From: an uncultured Coriobacteriales bacterium
GTDB lineage: Bacteria; Actinomycetota; Coriobacteriia; Coriobacteriales; UMGS124
Length of the DNA stretch: 9,537 nucleotides
Direction: 5' to 3'
Assembly: GCA_934662525.1 (NCBI GenBank)
Contig: CAKUKJ010000065.1
Span: 1 to 9,537 of the forward strand
The stretch's first letter is position 1; each line of letters begins with the position of its first letter. Made by a program: the position numbers and the translations under genes. Shown in pieces: positions 1 to 6,750 of this stretch. The notes under the pieces were generated by a model. It was not told the origin of the DNA, ran no database searches, and saw only the letters and a program-made list of their open reading frames with translations.

Positions 1-426
1 GTCGTGGGTCTTCTTGATGCGGTCGCACCAGAAGGCGAGCGCGACGGCCGTCCCGTAGAGCACGAGTGCGAGCAGAAACGTCGGCACGCTCTGCCAGCCC
101 CAGTCGGCCAGCAGCTCCTTGAAGCCGGCGAGAAAGGCGGCGATACCCAGAACGCCGAAAACCACCATCCCTATGGACAGCCGGTTCATGAGGGCGCAGT
201 CGTGTTTGCAGGTCTCTTCCATGATGCTCAGGTCTCCTTTGATCAGTTCGTCCACCGATGTGCCGAAGAGGTTGCTGAGCAAAAGCAAGCTCTGGACGTC
301 GGGGTAGGTGCGGTCGGTCTCCCAGTTGGAGATCGTCTGGCGCGAGACGTAGATCGCCTGGGCGAGCTGCTCCTGCGACATGCCCAGCCTCGCCCGCCGC
401 TCCTTGATCTGCCTTGCCAGCTCCAT
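1..426 (-). CDS. XRE-family HTH regulator with C-terminal membrane helices, 3' end cut by window
   Basis: The frame is open from an ATG at 426-424 to the window edge, giving 142 residues with no stop, so the C-terminus lies outside. Residues about 3-63 are a classic XRE/Cro-C1 helix-turn-helix: MSQEQLAQAIYVSRQTISNW is followed by ETDRTYPDVQSLLLLSNLF and SVDELIKGD. A short linker (EETCKHDC) leads to two hydrophobic stretches, about 84-101 and 115-133, ending in a positively charged DRIKK. Membrane-tailed XRE proteins of this form are common in Firmicutes and Coriobacteriia and are usually regulators of unknown signal; their membrane tail presumably tethers or senses. A purine-rich AGAAAGG sits about 11 nt upstream of the ATG as a weak ribosome site. 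The gene follows a terminator and so probably has its own promoter. The family is certain; the target and ligand are unknown. Confidence 0.88.
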   Translation of the reverse strand, partial: MELARQIKERRARLGMSQEQLAQAIYVSRQTISNWETDRTYPDVQSLLLLSNLFGTSVDELIKGDLSIMEETCKHDCALMNRLSIGMVVFGVLGIAAFLAGFKELLADWGWQSVPTFLLALVLYGTAVALAFWCDRIKKTHD

Positions 427-480
427 GCGACCGTCTTGCCTTTCTCTCGTCTGCCCGCCGTGTGCCTGTTCAGCCCGGCT

Positions 481-550
481 GTCTCATCGACGCCCCAAAG
501 GGTTGCACCGAGCCGCACGATGCTACCACCAAAAGGGTTTGTCATGAGAC
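481..550 (-). promoter_or_regulatory. Possible promoter/operator region of the XRE gene
   Basis: The 136 bp between the terminator at 563-596 and the XRE start must hold the promoter if this gene is transcribed separately. On the minus strand there is a TGnTAGCAT extended -10-like element (-10 hexamer at 525-520) with no good -35. It is flanked by an 8-bp direct repeat (AAAGGGTT on plus, at 497-504 and 532-539). Outside that lies a 7-bp inverted repeat, GTCTCAT at 481-487 and ATGAGAC at 544-550. The symmetry around the -10 would fit an autoregulatory operator, but each element is short and could be chance. Confidence 0.25.
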
Positions 551-562
551 GCCGCAGGACGA

Positions 563-596
563 AAACCGCCCGCCAAAAGTGTTTGACAGGCGGCTT
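563..596 (-). terminator. Intrinsic terminator downstream of the luxR-type gene
   Basis: Read on the minus strand, arm AAGCCGCCTGTC (596-585) pairs with GGCGGGCGGTTT (574-563). This gives 12 pairs with three G-U wobbles, a 10-nt loop (AAACACTTTT), and one more T before the sequence turns to CG. The stem is GC-rich and the T-run forms its base. It lies 73 bp after the luxR stop and before the XRE gene, so it most likely ends the whole minus-strand operon. Confidence 0.6.
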
Positions 597-668
597 GAGC
601 TGGGAGTTTTATTTGATAACGACCGATTGGAAAGCGGGAAGCCTGACTATGATGGTGCGTTTCAGTAT

Positions 669-2339
669 CTATCGCATGCTGTCGAGCAGCTCTTCTCGGG
701 AATGGACGTCGAGCTTGCGATAGATGTTGCGCACGTGGGCGCGCACCGTGTGGTAGGAGATGCCCAACTCTTCGGCGATTCGCTCGCCCCCGTAACCCTG
801 CACAAGGTGGCCAAGCACCTCGGTTTCGCGCGGCGACAGCTCGTGCTCGTATGCCGCCTTGAGCGCCATTGCCCGACAGGCTTCGATGATTGCGTCGGTG
901 TCGTTTGGGGGAGTCCCCGTTTGGGTCGAGCCGTCTGAGGTCGCAGCCGAAGTCTCGGATTCCTTTTTGCTGTGCACAACGAGTTTGGGAATGTCCCTCA
1001 TATTGAAGCCGAAGGAAAAGAAGGCCAGCACCGCAAAACCCACGGCGATGCTGAATGCGCCGCGTGTTTCCCCATAGGCTTGATGGATGAGAAGACCGGT
1101 GACCCAGCCTGCTGCCATGGCTGCAGCGATTGCCGAAAAGGCGATGCCGAAAACGTGCCTGGGCTGCGTCTCGCCGTATCCGGCGACCCACGAAAGCAAA
1201 ACCCACACTACCATGAAGAGCGTGAAATAGCCTGCATTGCGAAAGGCCTCGTACTCAAGGTGGTAGTCTCCCGTTATGGGAGCGATGGTGTTGGCGAAGA
1301 TGAAGAGAATGACCGAGGCCACATAGCTGGTCTTGAGGATTTTAAAGGTTCCCCGTCGTGTGACATAGATGAGTACGATGGCGCATTCGATGAGCGCCGT
1401 CGCCACGATGGCGGCGTCGGCGGCAAACCCATGCTCCTCGATGGGGGCCATGGCGTGCGTGAAGCTTATGGCGCCAAAGAACACGGCAGATGCGACGAAG
1501 AGACGTTTAAGGCCCGATGAGCAGGCATTCTTTAAAAAACCAGGCTCATCGGCCCCTATGGTCCCGGATGGCTTGCCAAGGCTGTGCTTGGCAATGTTGT
1601 CGTAATCGGCCCCAAGGCAGAGAGCCGACAAAACAGGCAAGCCTGCGAAGAGCACATCCTCGCCGAAGTCGCCGATTCCCGACAGGCAGAAATAGGCCAC
1701 GAAGCAGACCAACGAACTCCCAGCATATGCGATAAGCGCTGGTCCCGGTTCGAGCCTTGAGTAGGAGAGCCCGAACGCGAAGAGCAGCACCGCCGCGCCG
1801 GTCCCGCACAAGAGGATGGCGAGATATTCGAATCCAGCCGGCACAACCCCCAGCGCCTCGATGGCGAGCAAGGCGCAACCGGCGCCGGCCGCGCCGCCGG
1901 CGAGGTATACAGCCGCCCGCTTTTCTGCGAACTTGAACGCAATGCGGGAGAACGCGCCCAGAAGCATGGTTGCAGAGAACGCGGCAAGGGCGACCGCAGG
2001 CGGGAGGACCTCGCTCATGCCGTTGGGGTAGAGGGGCACGCTGCCGTTGAGGGCAAACCAAATCCAAGCCATCCACAGGCCGAACCCCAGGATTGAGACG
2101 ATTCCCGAAAACCCAAGCCGGGCAAAGGAGGCGAACGCCTCGGCCCAGGCCTCGCTGTCGTTGAAGGGGCCGGATTTTGGCCTGCCTGAATTGCCGACGT
2201 CTGGCTGGTCCGGACATTCCATATTCGAGTGTCTCGCGCGTTCGTCGGCCATAGCCCCCGCCCCCGGTGTCTCCCTGTCAGGGACCAGTTTAGCGAAAAG
2301 CGGCGGGCGTGTGGCGCGAACGAGTCGGGAATCGCTCAT
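669..2339 (-). CDS. LuxR-family transcriptional regulator with about 12 transmembrane helices
   Basis: The longest frame is 556 residues. Counted from ATG 2339-2337, hydrophobic segments lie near 75-97, 112-130, 143-161, 172-190, 200-220, 225-243, 279-297, 308-326, 336-353, 368-388, 397-418 and 428-447, so about twelve, an MFS-like count. A polar linker (455-490) leads to a C-terminal LuxR/GerE helix-turn-helix at about 500-556: LSPRETEVLGHLVQGYGGER, IAEELGISYHTVRAHVRNIY, RKLDVHSREELLD. Such fusions are abundant in Eggerthellaceae beside reductase and dehydroxylase genes, where they are thought to sense the substrate in the membrane and bind DNA with the cytosolic tail. It starts 33 bp after the torD-like stop on the same strand, so it is likely the last operon gene. 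The start is uncertain: the first ATG has GGGAG only one base away, too close to be a good ribosome site. ATGs at 2252 (527 aa, after a G-rich stretch) and 2222 (517 aa) are alternatives, and the extra N-terminus looks non-conserved. Confidence 0.9.
   Translation of the reverse strand: MSDSRLVRATRPPLFAKLVPDRETPGAGAMADERARHSNMECPDQPDVGNSGRPKSGPFNDSEAWAEAFASFARLGFSGIVSILGFGLWMAWIWFALNGSVPLYPNGMSEVLPPAVALAAFSATMLLGAFSRIAFKFAEKRAAVYLAGGAAGAGCALLAIEALGVVPAGFEYLAILLCGTGAAVLLFAFGLSYSRLEPGPALIAYAGSSLVCFVAYFCLSGIGDFGEDVLFAGLPVLSALCLGADYDNIAKHSLGKPSGTIGADEPGFLKNACSSGLKRLFVASAVFFGAISFTHAMAPIEEHGFAADAAIVATALIECAIVLIYVTRRGTFKILKTSYVASVILFIFANTIAPITGDYHLEYEAFRNAGYFTLFMVVWVLLSWVAGYGETQPRHVFGIAFSAIAAAMAAGWVTGLLIHQAYGETRGAFSIAVGFAVLAFFSFGFNMRDIPKLVVHSKKESETSAATSDGSTQTGTPPNDTDAIIEACRAMALKAAYEHELSPRETEVLGHLVQGYGGERIAEELGISYHTVRAHVRNIYRKLDVHSREELLDSMR
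2272..2284. repeat. Perfect dyad TCCCTG-T-CAGGGA at the luxR 5' end
   Basis: The two 6-bp arms are separated by one base. A second dyad with the same TCCC/GGGA half-site pattern, TCCCGGGA, lies at 2342-2349 in the torD-luxR gap. If the real luxR start is the ATG at 2252 or 2222, both dyads are in its leader and could be an operator or a small RNA hairpin. If the start is at 2339, the first dyad is simply coding. Confidence 0.3.
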
Positions 2340-2372
2340 TCTCCCGGGACGTATGTGTCATGTGGCTTGCGG

Positions 2373-3080
2373 CTATTCGGCTGGAAGCGCCTCCTTCAGC
2401 CCCTCATAATAAGCGGGCTCCTCGAGCAGGAAGGCCTTGGCAATCTTGTTCACGCCGCGATAGAACCTCGTGGTCAACAGCTTGTTTGAGAGGTTGAAAA
2501 ACCTGTTGAACCAGTTGCAGATGTGGTCGTGGGAAAAATCTCGGGCAAGGGAAATCTCCTCTTTGGCTGCTTCAACGTCGGCGGCTTGGAGCGCCTGACA
2601 GGCGCGGTCACACAGCGCGGCGAGAAACTCCAGCTCGAATGTCAGGTGATCGTCGGGTAGGTCGAGCCCTTCCTGCACCTTCATCCCATGGTCTTTGTAG
2701 ATATGAAACGCCGCGTCGCGCGCCGGCCCCATAAGAACGCCCTCGGCGCTCGTGTAGAGGCTCTCATAAGGCTCGGCGCACAACCCTTCATAGGTGCTTG
2801 CCCCATAGAAGGCCCCGGTGAAGTCCACGTTGAGAACCTGGCGTGTGCCGGTGTCTCGCCTGCGCAAAAACCTCCAGATGTCGTTGTAACCCTCTGACAT
2901 AAGCGCGTCTTGGCTGGCGAGCGCCAGGGTGTGAAACGCGTCGGCGTCGAAGGCGTCTATCTGCTCCTGAGCGAGGGGCTTGAAATAGAGGCCTGCCAAC
3001 ATGCGTAGGAAGGCGGCATGTTGGTCCAGGTCAGTTGAAATGTCTTGAAGCGACGACGGGACTGAAGGTTCGGCGGCCAT
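2373..3080 (-). CDS. TorD/DmsD-family molybdoenzyme maturation chaperone
   Basis: The protein has 235 residues from the ATG at 3080-3078, a normal size for the all-helical TorD family. These cytosolic chaperones bind the Tat signal peptide and apo-form of a specific molybdoenzyme, delaying export until the cofactor is in. Family signatures seen: PYESLY at 104-109, the LPDDHLTFELEFLA block at 141-154 (the conserved E/x-PDH-x-x-x-ELEFLA motif), and HICNWFNRFF at 186-195, which fits the H-x-x-x-W-x-x-x-F element. I chose this start because GGAG (3090-3087) lies 6 nt upstream. The frame could be extended to an ATG at 3179, but that adds an Arg/Pro-rich low-complexity stretch with no ribosome site. 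It follows the Fe-S subunit after 105 bp and precedes luxR by 33 bp. Its likely client is the molybdopterin subunit two genes upstream; that pairing is inferred from position. Confidence 0.9.
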   Translation of the reverse strand: MAAEPSVPSSLQDISTDLDQHAAFLRMLAGLYFKPLAQEQIDAFDADAFHTLALASQDALMSEGYNDIWRFLRRRDTGTRQVLNVDFTGAFYGASTYEGLCAEPYESLYTSAEGVLMGPARDAAFHIYKDHGMKVQEGLDLPDDHLTFELEFLAALCDRACQALQAADVEAAKEEISLARDFSHDHICNWFNRFFNLSNKLLTTRFYRGVNKIAKAFLLEEPAYYEGLKEALPAE

Positions 3081-3131
3081 GATGTTCTCCAAAGGCGATT
3101 GGACGGTAGGAGGGGCGAGCGGGCGCAAACG

Positions 3132-3165
3132 GGTGCGGGACCTCATCGAACGGAAGCCCCGCACC
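3132..3165 (-). other. Hairpin in the gap between the Fe-S and torD-like genes
   Basis: On the minus strand GGTGCGGG (3165-3158) pairs perfectly with CCCGCACC (3139-3132) around an 18-nt loop. A competing small stem CCCC/GGGG overlaps the first arm. There is no T-run, so it is not a standard terminator. It sits in the only sizeable gap (105 bp) between structural genes and chaperone, where a stem could protect the upstream mRNA or reduce torD expression. The function is a guess. Confidence 0.4.
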
Positions 3166-3185
3166 GGGGTTTGGGGCAAGGGCGG

Positions 3186-3767
3186 TTAGACGGTCTCGTC
3201 CCACTCGGCGACGCGGGGCGTCAGGATATAGCGCACGGAGGGTGCGACGCCGTCGGGGTCGGAGAGGGTGTGGATGCTGCCCTCGTCGTACTTGGCTAGC
3301 TCCTGGGAGACGGAGCTCTCGGGGTCGTCGAGGTCTCCGTAGAAGCGCGCGCCGCATGGGCAGTTGTGCACGCACCAGGGTTCGTCGTTCTCCCCCTCGT
3401 ACACGCGGCAGGTATTGCACTTCCAAACGATGCCGGCCTCCTCGTTGAACGACCGGGCGTCGAAGGGGCAGGCAGACATGCACGCCTGGCAGCCGATGCA
3501 GGTGGCGTTGTCGATGATGACCAGGCCGGTCGCCTCGTCGCGCCTGGTGGCGCCGGTGGGGCACACCTCGATGCAGGCGGGGTTCTCGCACTGCTGGCAG
3601 GCCTTGGGTACCCAGTACTGCGTCACGTCGGGGAACGTGCCGCGCTCGACGTTGACGATGCGGTTGAAGAACGTGCCGAGCGGCAGGTTGTTGGAGTATT
3701 TGCACGTGGTCATGCAGCTCTGGCAACCAGAGCAGCGGTCAAGGTTGATGACAAACGTGTTCAGCAT
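3186..3767 (-). CDS. DmsB-like 4Fe-4S electron-transfer subunit of the molybdoenzyme
   Basis: This 193-residue protein has four cysteine quartets, each suited to a [4Fe-4S] cluster: C12-C15-C18-C22, C57-C60-C65-C69, C90-C93-C96-C100, and the spread C117-C120-C132-C136. The spacing matches the DmsB/PsrB/NrfC family of ferredoxin subunits that pass electrons between a membrane donor and the molybdenum subunit. It has no signal peptide, so it would be exported as a complex with the Tat-tagged catalytic subunit (hitch-hiker export is known for DmsB-type proteins). The ATG begins 3 bp after the catalytic gene's TAA, which argues for translational coupling and 1:1 synthesis. The C-terminus (about 143-193) is shorter than in some DmsB proteins, and no NrfD-type anchor gene follows. 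The family is secure; the partner is inferred from adjacency. Confidence 0.95.
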   Translation of the reverse strand: MLNTFVINLDRCSGCQSCMTTCKYSNNLPLGTFFNRIVNVERGTFPDVTQYWVPKACQQCENPACIEVCPTGATRRDEATGLVIIDNATCIGCQACMSACPFDARSFNEEAGIVWKCNTCRVYEGENDEPWCVHNCPCGARFYGDLDDPESSVSQELAKYDEGSIHTLSDPDGVAPSVRYILTPRVAEWDETV

Positions 3768-3770
3768 GGT

Positions 3771-6650
3771 TTAGAACACCTCTTCGGTCATGGGCTCGTT
3801 CATCAGGGTCGGCATGAAGGGCTCAAACTCCTCGGGCTCGATCCAGATGCGGTCGGGGCGGGTGCCCTTCTCAATCTTTACCTGGAAGCCGCGATATGTC
3901 GCGGAGCCGAAGACCTCGCCTACGACGCCGTCGAAGGTCAGCGTGGCGACGTTGGCCTCGCGCCAGCCGCCCGTGATGGTCTTCTGGGTGGAGTCGAAGC
4001 ACTCGGGGAACCAGAAGCGCTCCATCACCAGCACCCCGGGGGCCACGCCCTCGGTGAGCTGGGCGCGCCCTGCGGTGGTGCCGCGGCGAGACGAGACGTT
4101 CACCCAGTCGCCGTCCTCGATGCCGTACGCGGCGGCGGTGATGGGGTTGATGCGCACGTCGGGTGCGGGGAGAAGCTCGCGGTTGAACGCGGAGTGACGA
4201 AGCGTGCCGTGGTGCCAGTGGTGCACGCGGCCCGAAGTCATGACCAAGGGGTACTCGGTGTCGGTCATGGGGTTCTCGGTCTGGTCGCAGTAGTAGCAGA
4301 TGGGGCTGTAGTCCGGGCAGGCCGCCTGCTCATAGGGGTAGAGGAACGGGAAACCGTTGCGGCTCATCTTGATGAGCAGCGAGCAGTACGGCTCGCACTT
4401 GCGGCTCTCGGTGCCGAAGCCAACGGGCAGCCCGTCGTTCTCGGCGATGTCGAGGTGCTGGTAATAGGTCCAATACGTAGTGACGGCGGGGATGATCTCG
4501 TCCTGCTTCTCGATGAGCTCGTCCCAGCTGTCGCACTGCCAGAACGCCTTGGCCCACTTGTTCTGCTGGGCCTTGGAGTCATCGTAGCAGCTGGCGATCT
4601 CGGGCAGGTAGTCGGGGTCGAAGACCTCCTGGCCGTTCTCCTTGAGGATTTCGTTGGCGCGGTTCACGATGATCATGGCGGGCATCTCGGGGGCAACGGT
4701 CTCGCCCATGTGCACGGCCTTCTGGTGGATGTAGCGGGCGTTGAGCTGAGAGGTGAGGTACATGCCCGCCGAGTCGTACTCAAGCCACTCGTTGGTGGGC
4801 AAGAACAGGTCGACGCATTCCACGGTGAAGGAGGTCATGTTGCAGTACTGCTGAACGATGAAGTCCTGGCCCATAAGGCTCTCGTACCACTTGATGGGCT
4901 CGCCGATGTTCACGAACAGGTTGCCCGACACGTAATACAGCATGCGCGGCTTGTAGGGCTCGCCGGTGTCGATGGCGTCGCGTGCGCAGGGGTTTGTCGT
5001 CTGGTTCCACCAGTAGGAGCCCTTGTGCTCCACGGTGCCCAGGCGGTCTTGCAGGATTTTCGCGGCGGTCTGCTGCATGTACTCGGGGTCTTTGCCCTTC
5101 TCGACCCAGGCCTGCTTCTGCTCCTCGAGGAAGCGGTCGTTCTGGGCCTTGGTCCAGCCCAGCGTCCAGCCCAGACCGTAGCGGTTGTGCGAGGCCTGGT
5201 AGGTGACGGTGGCCAGACGCCAGGGGCCGGTCGCGCGGTTGGCCTGGTGCGACTGCGCGCCCTTGTTGGTGAGTACGCATCCGGGCTTGTTGACGAAGCC
5301 CATCATGATGTCGAGCGCGATGAGGCCCAGCGGCACGGCGCTTGAGCACTCCTGCATGTCGGAGAAGACGCCGTTCACGATGCCGGCGTGCTCGCAACCC
5401 ATGTAGATGTCGATGGCTTCCTCGATCTTGTCCGCCTCAAGCCAGCATACCTCGGCGGCCTTGTCGAGGGTCCATTCCTCGGCCTGCTCCTTGTAGATTT
5501 GAAAAGCCGTCTTGGCTTCGACGCCGTCGACGTCCACTGTGGCGAAGAGCTCGGGGTCGACGGGGGAGTCCTCCGGGGCGCTGTAGGGGAAAGGCTGCAG
5601 CTGCCCGGTCCGCTTGTCGAAGCAGACATAGGCGGGCGTGTCGTACACGTCGTTGGGGTCGATGCAGGGGTTGACGTAGTCGGGCCAGATCTCCTCTGCC
5701 GTGTAGGGGAGCTTGGTCTGGGGGTTGATGATGAAGGGCAGGTTGGTCCAGTACTTGCAGAACTGCTCGTCGTAGCCCTCGTGTTCGATGATGTAGCGGA
5801 TCCAGGCAAGGGCGAGCGCCGAGTCGGAGCCGGGACGCACGGGCAGCCACACGTCGGCCTTGGCGGCGTCGGGAGTGAAGTTGGGGTCGATGACGACGGT
5901 CTTTACGCCGCGGTCGCGGCAGTCGGCCATGCCATGGCCCGACTGGGCGGTCTGGGACACGGAAGGCTGCGCGCCCCAGATGACGAGCGCTTCCATCTGC
6001 GGGTCGTTCTCGTTGAACATCTCGAGCGCGGAGGAGTCGGCCATGGACTGGTTATCGCCGGAGACCATGATGCCGGCCATCATGCAGCGAGGCAGGTAGC
6101 ATTGGATTGCGCCCGGGGACATCTGGGTGGTGGCGCCCCACACATAGGGCCAGCCCGCCGCGATGCCGCTGACGTAGTTGCCGCCGCCGCCGGCTGCCGC
6201 CCACAGGGCATAGCTGCCGTATTTGAGCTGGGTCGTCGCCATCTGCTGGGCTGCGGTCTCGATGGCCTCGTCCCACGAGATGGTCTCCCACTGGTTGGAG
6301 CCGCGCTCGCCCACGAGCTTCATGGGATGCAGGGTGTGGCGGGGGCTGTAGAGCGTGTGCAGCTGCGCCATGCCCTTGAGGCACATGGACCCCTTGGACA
6401 CGGGGGCCGACTTGTCGCCCTCGAGCTTCACGACCACGCCGTCTTTCACATAGGCGTAGCAGGGGCACAGCTGTATGCAGCCGTGGCAGACGGTGCGGAC
6501 TTTTTTGATTTCGGACTCTGCGGCACCCTCAGCCGGTGCCTCCTCGGCCTGGGCGAGGTGGTTTGCGGCGCCTAGGCCGAAGGCAGCGGTCGCGGCCGCA
6601 AGGGCCGTCCCCTTGACAAACCCTCGCCGGGTCATCGTGCTTTGTGTCAT
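3771..6650 (-). CDS. Tat-exported molybdopterin oxidoreductase catalytic subunit (DMSO reductase family)
   Basis: The 959-residue protein begins with a Tat signal peptide: TRRGFVK at 7-13, a hydrophobic Ala/Gly-rich core (14-29), and a likely cut after AQA near residue 35. The N-terminal [4Fe-4S] motif is C55-x2-C58-x3-C62-x27-C90 followed by LKG, as in Mo/W-bisPGD enzymes. The middle carries Rossmann-like cofactor segments (EALVIWGAQPS at 220-230; KTVVIDPNFTPDAAKADVWL at 250-269). The C-terminal MopB_CT domain contains PLVMTSGRVHHWHHGTLRHS (801-820), then INPITAAAYGIEDGDWVNVSS, then PGVLVMERFWFPE. The HHGTLRHSAFNREL style resembles the Eggerthellaceae reductase/dehydroxylase group. The metal ligand cannot be assigned by eye; candidates lie in residues 172-205, which include C184, C189 and S197. 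Ribosome site AGGA is 5 nt before the ATG. Substrate unknown: a catechol-type dehydroxylase, an S- or N-oxide reductase, or a polysulfide-type reductase are all possible. Confidence 0.95.
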   Translation of the reverse strand: MTQSTMTRRGFVKGTALAAATAAFGLGAANHLAQAEEAPAEGAAESEIKKVRTVCHGCIQLCPCYAYVKDGVVVKLEGDKSAPVSKGSMCLKGMAQLHTLYSPRHTLHPMKLVGERGSNQWETISWDEAIETAAQQMATTQLKYGSYALWAAAGGGGNYVSGIAAGWPYVWGATTQMSPGAIQCYLPRCMMAGIMVSGDNQSMADSSALEMFNENDPQMEALVIWGAQPSVSQTAQSGHGMADCRDRGVKTVVIDPNFTPDAAKADVWLPVRPGSDSALALAWIRYIIEHEGYDEQFCKYWTNLPFIINPQTKLPYTAEEIWPDYVNPCIDPNDVYDTPAYVCFDKRTGQLQPFPYSAPEDSPVDPELFATVDVDGVEAKTAFQIYKEQAEEWTLDKAAEVCWLEADKIEEAIDIYMGCEHAGIVNGVFSDMQECSSAVPLGLIALDIMMGFVNKPGCVLTNKGAQSHQANRATGPWRLATVTYQASHNRYGLGWTLGWTKAQNDRFLEEQKQAWVEKGKDPEYMQQTAAKILQDRLGTVEHKGSYWWNQTTNPCARDAIDTGEPYKPRMLYYVSGNLFVNIGEPIKWYESLMGQDFIVQQYCNMTSFTVECVDLFLPTNEWLEYDSAGMYLTSQLNARYIHQKAVHMGETVAPEMPAMIIVNRANEILKENGQEVFDPDYLPEIASCYDDSKAQQNKWAKAFWQCDSWDELIEKQDEIIPAVTTYWTYYQHLDIAENDGLPVGFGTESRKCEPYCSLLIKMSRNGFPFLYPYEQAACPDYSPICYYCDQTENPMTDTEYPLVMTSGRVHHWHHGTLRHSAFNRELLPAPDVRINPITAAAYGIEDGDWVNVSSRRGTTAGRAQLTEGVAPGVLVMERFWFPECFDSTQKTITGGWREANVATLTFDGVVGEVFGSATYRGFQVKIEKGTRPDRIWIEPEEFEPFMPTLMNEPMTEEVF
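3777..3782 (-). promoter_or_regulatory. Ribosome binding site of the Fe-S subunit inside the preceding gene
   Basis: GAGGTG on the minus strand lies 9 nt before the ATG at 3767, within the last codons of the catalytic subunit. Ribosomes ending the upstream gene would release directly over this site, which supports coupled translation. Confidence 0.65.
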
Positions 6651-6655
6651 TGCTT

Positions 6656-6664
6656 TCCTTCCTT
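6656..6664 (-). promoter_or_regulatory. Ribosome binding site of the molybdopterin subunit
   Basis: On the minus strand the purine tract AAGGAAGGAAAG precedes the ATG at 6650; its nearest AGGA ends 5 nt before the start. This supports the ATG at 6650 over the internal ATG five codons later, which would leave almost nothing before the twin arginines. Confidence 0.55.
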
Positions 6665-6750
6665 TCTCTCCAAGGAACCCCTACGGTGCCTTGTTGGAGC
6701 CGATGTATGGGCGTAGGCGGGTGCGCCACCGAGAGTGTCGATGCATCTGC

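Noticed and set aside
583..612. TTGACA with an 18-bp spaced TTTTAT on the plus strand
   Set aside because: It is part of the terminator stem and faces no plus-strand gene; it would only make antisense RNA to luxR.
4..723. 239-residue plus-strand open frame at the left edge
   Set aside because: It covers the antisense of the XRE gene and the terminator; no family signature, whereas the minus strand encodes a clear HTH regulator.
3081..3179. 33-residue N-terminal extension of the torD-like gene
   Set aside because: Arg/Pro-rich, no ribosome site, and contains the intergenic hairpin; GGAG upstream of 3080 supports the shorter start.
3366..5345. 659-residue plus-strand open frame opposite the Fe-S and molybdopterin genes
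   Set aside because: It is the antisense of two strongly supported genes; its Val/Gly/Leu/Ala-rich, motif-free translation is what high G/C at third codon positions produces.
5388..6575. 395-residue plus-strand open frame opposite the molybdopterin gene
   Set aside because: Same antisense artefact: low complexity, no recognisable domain, no ribosome site.
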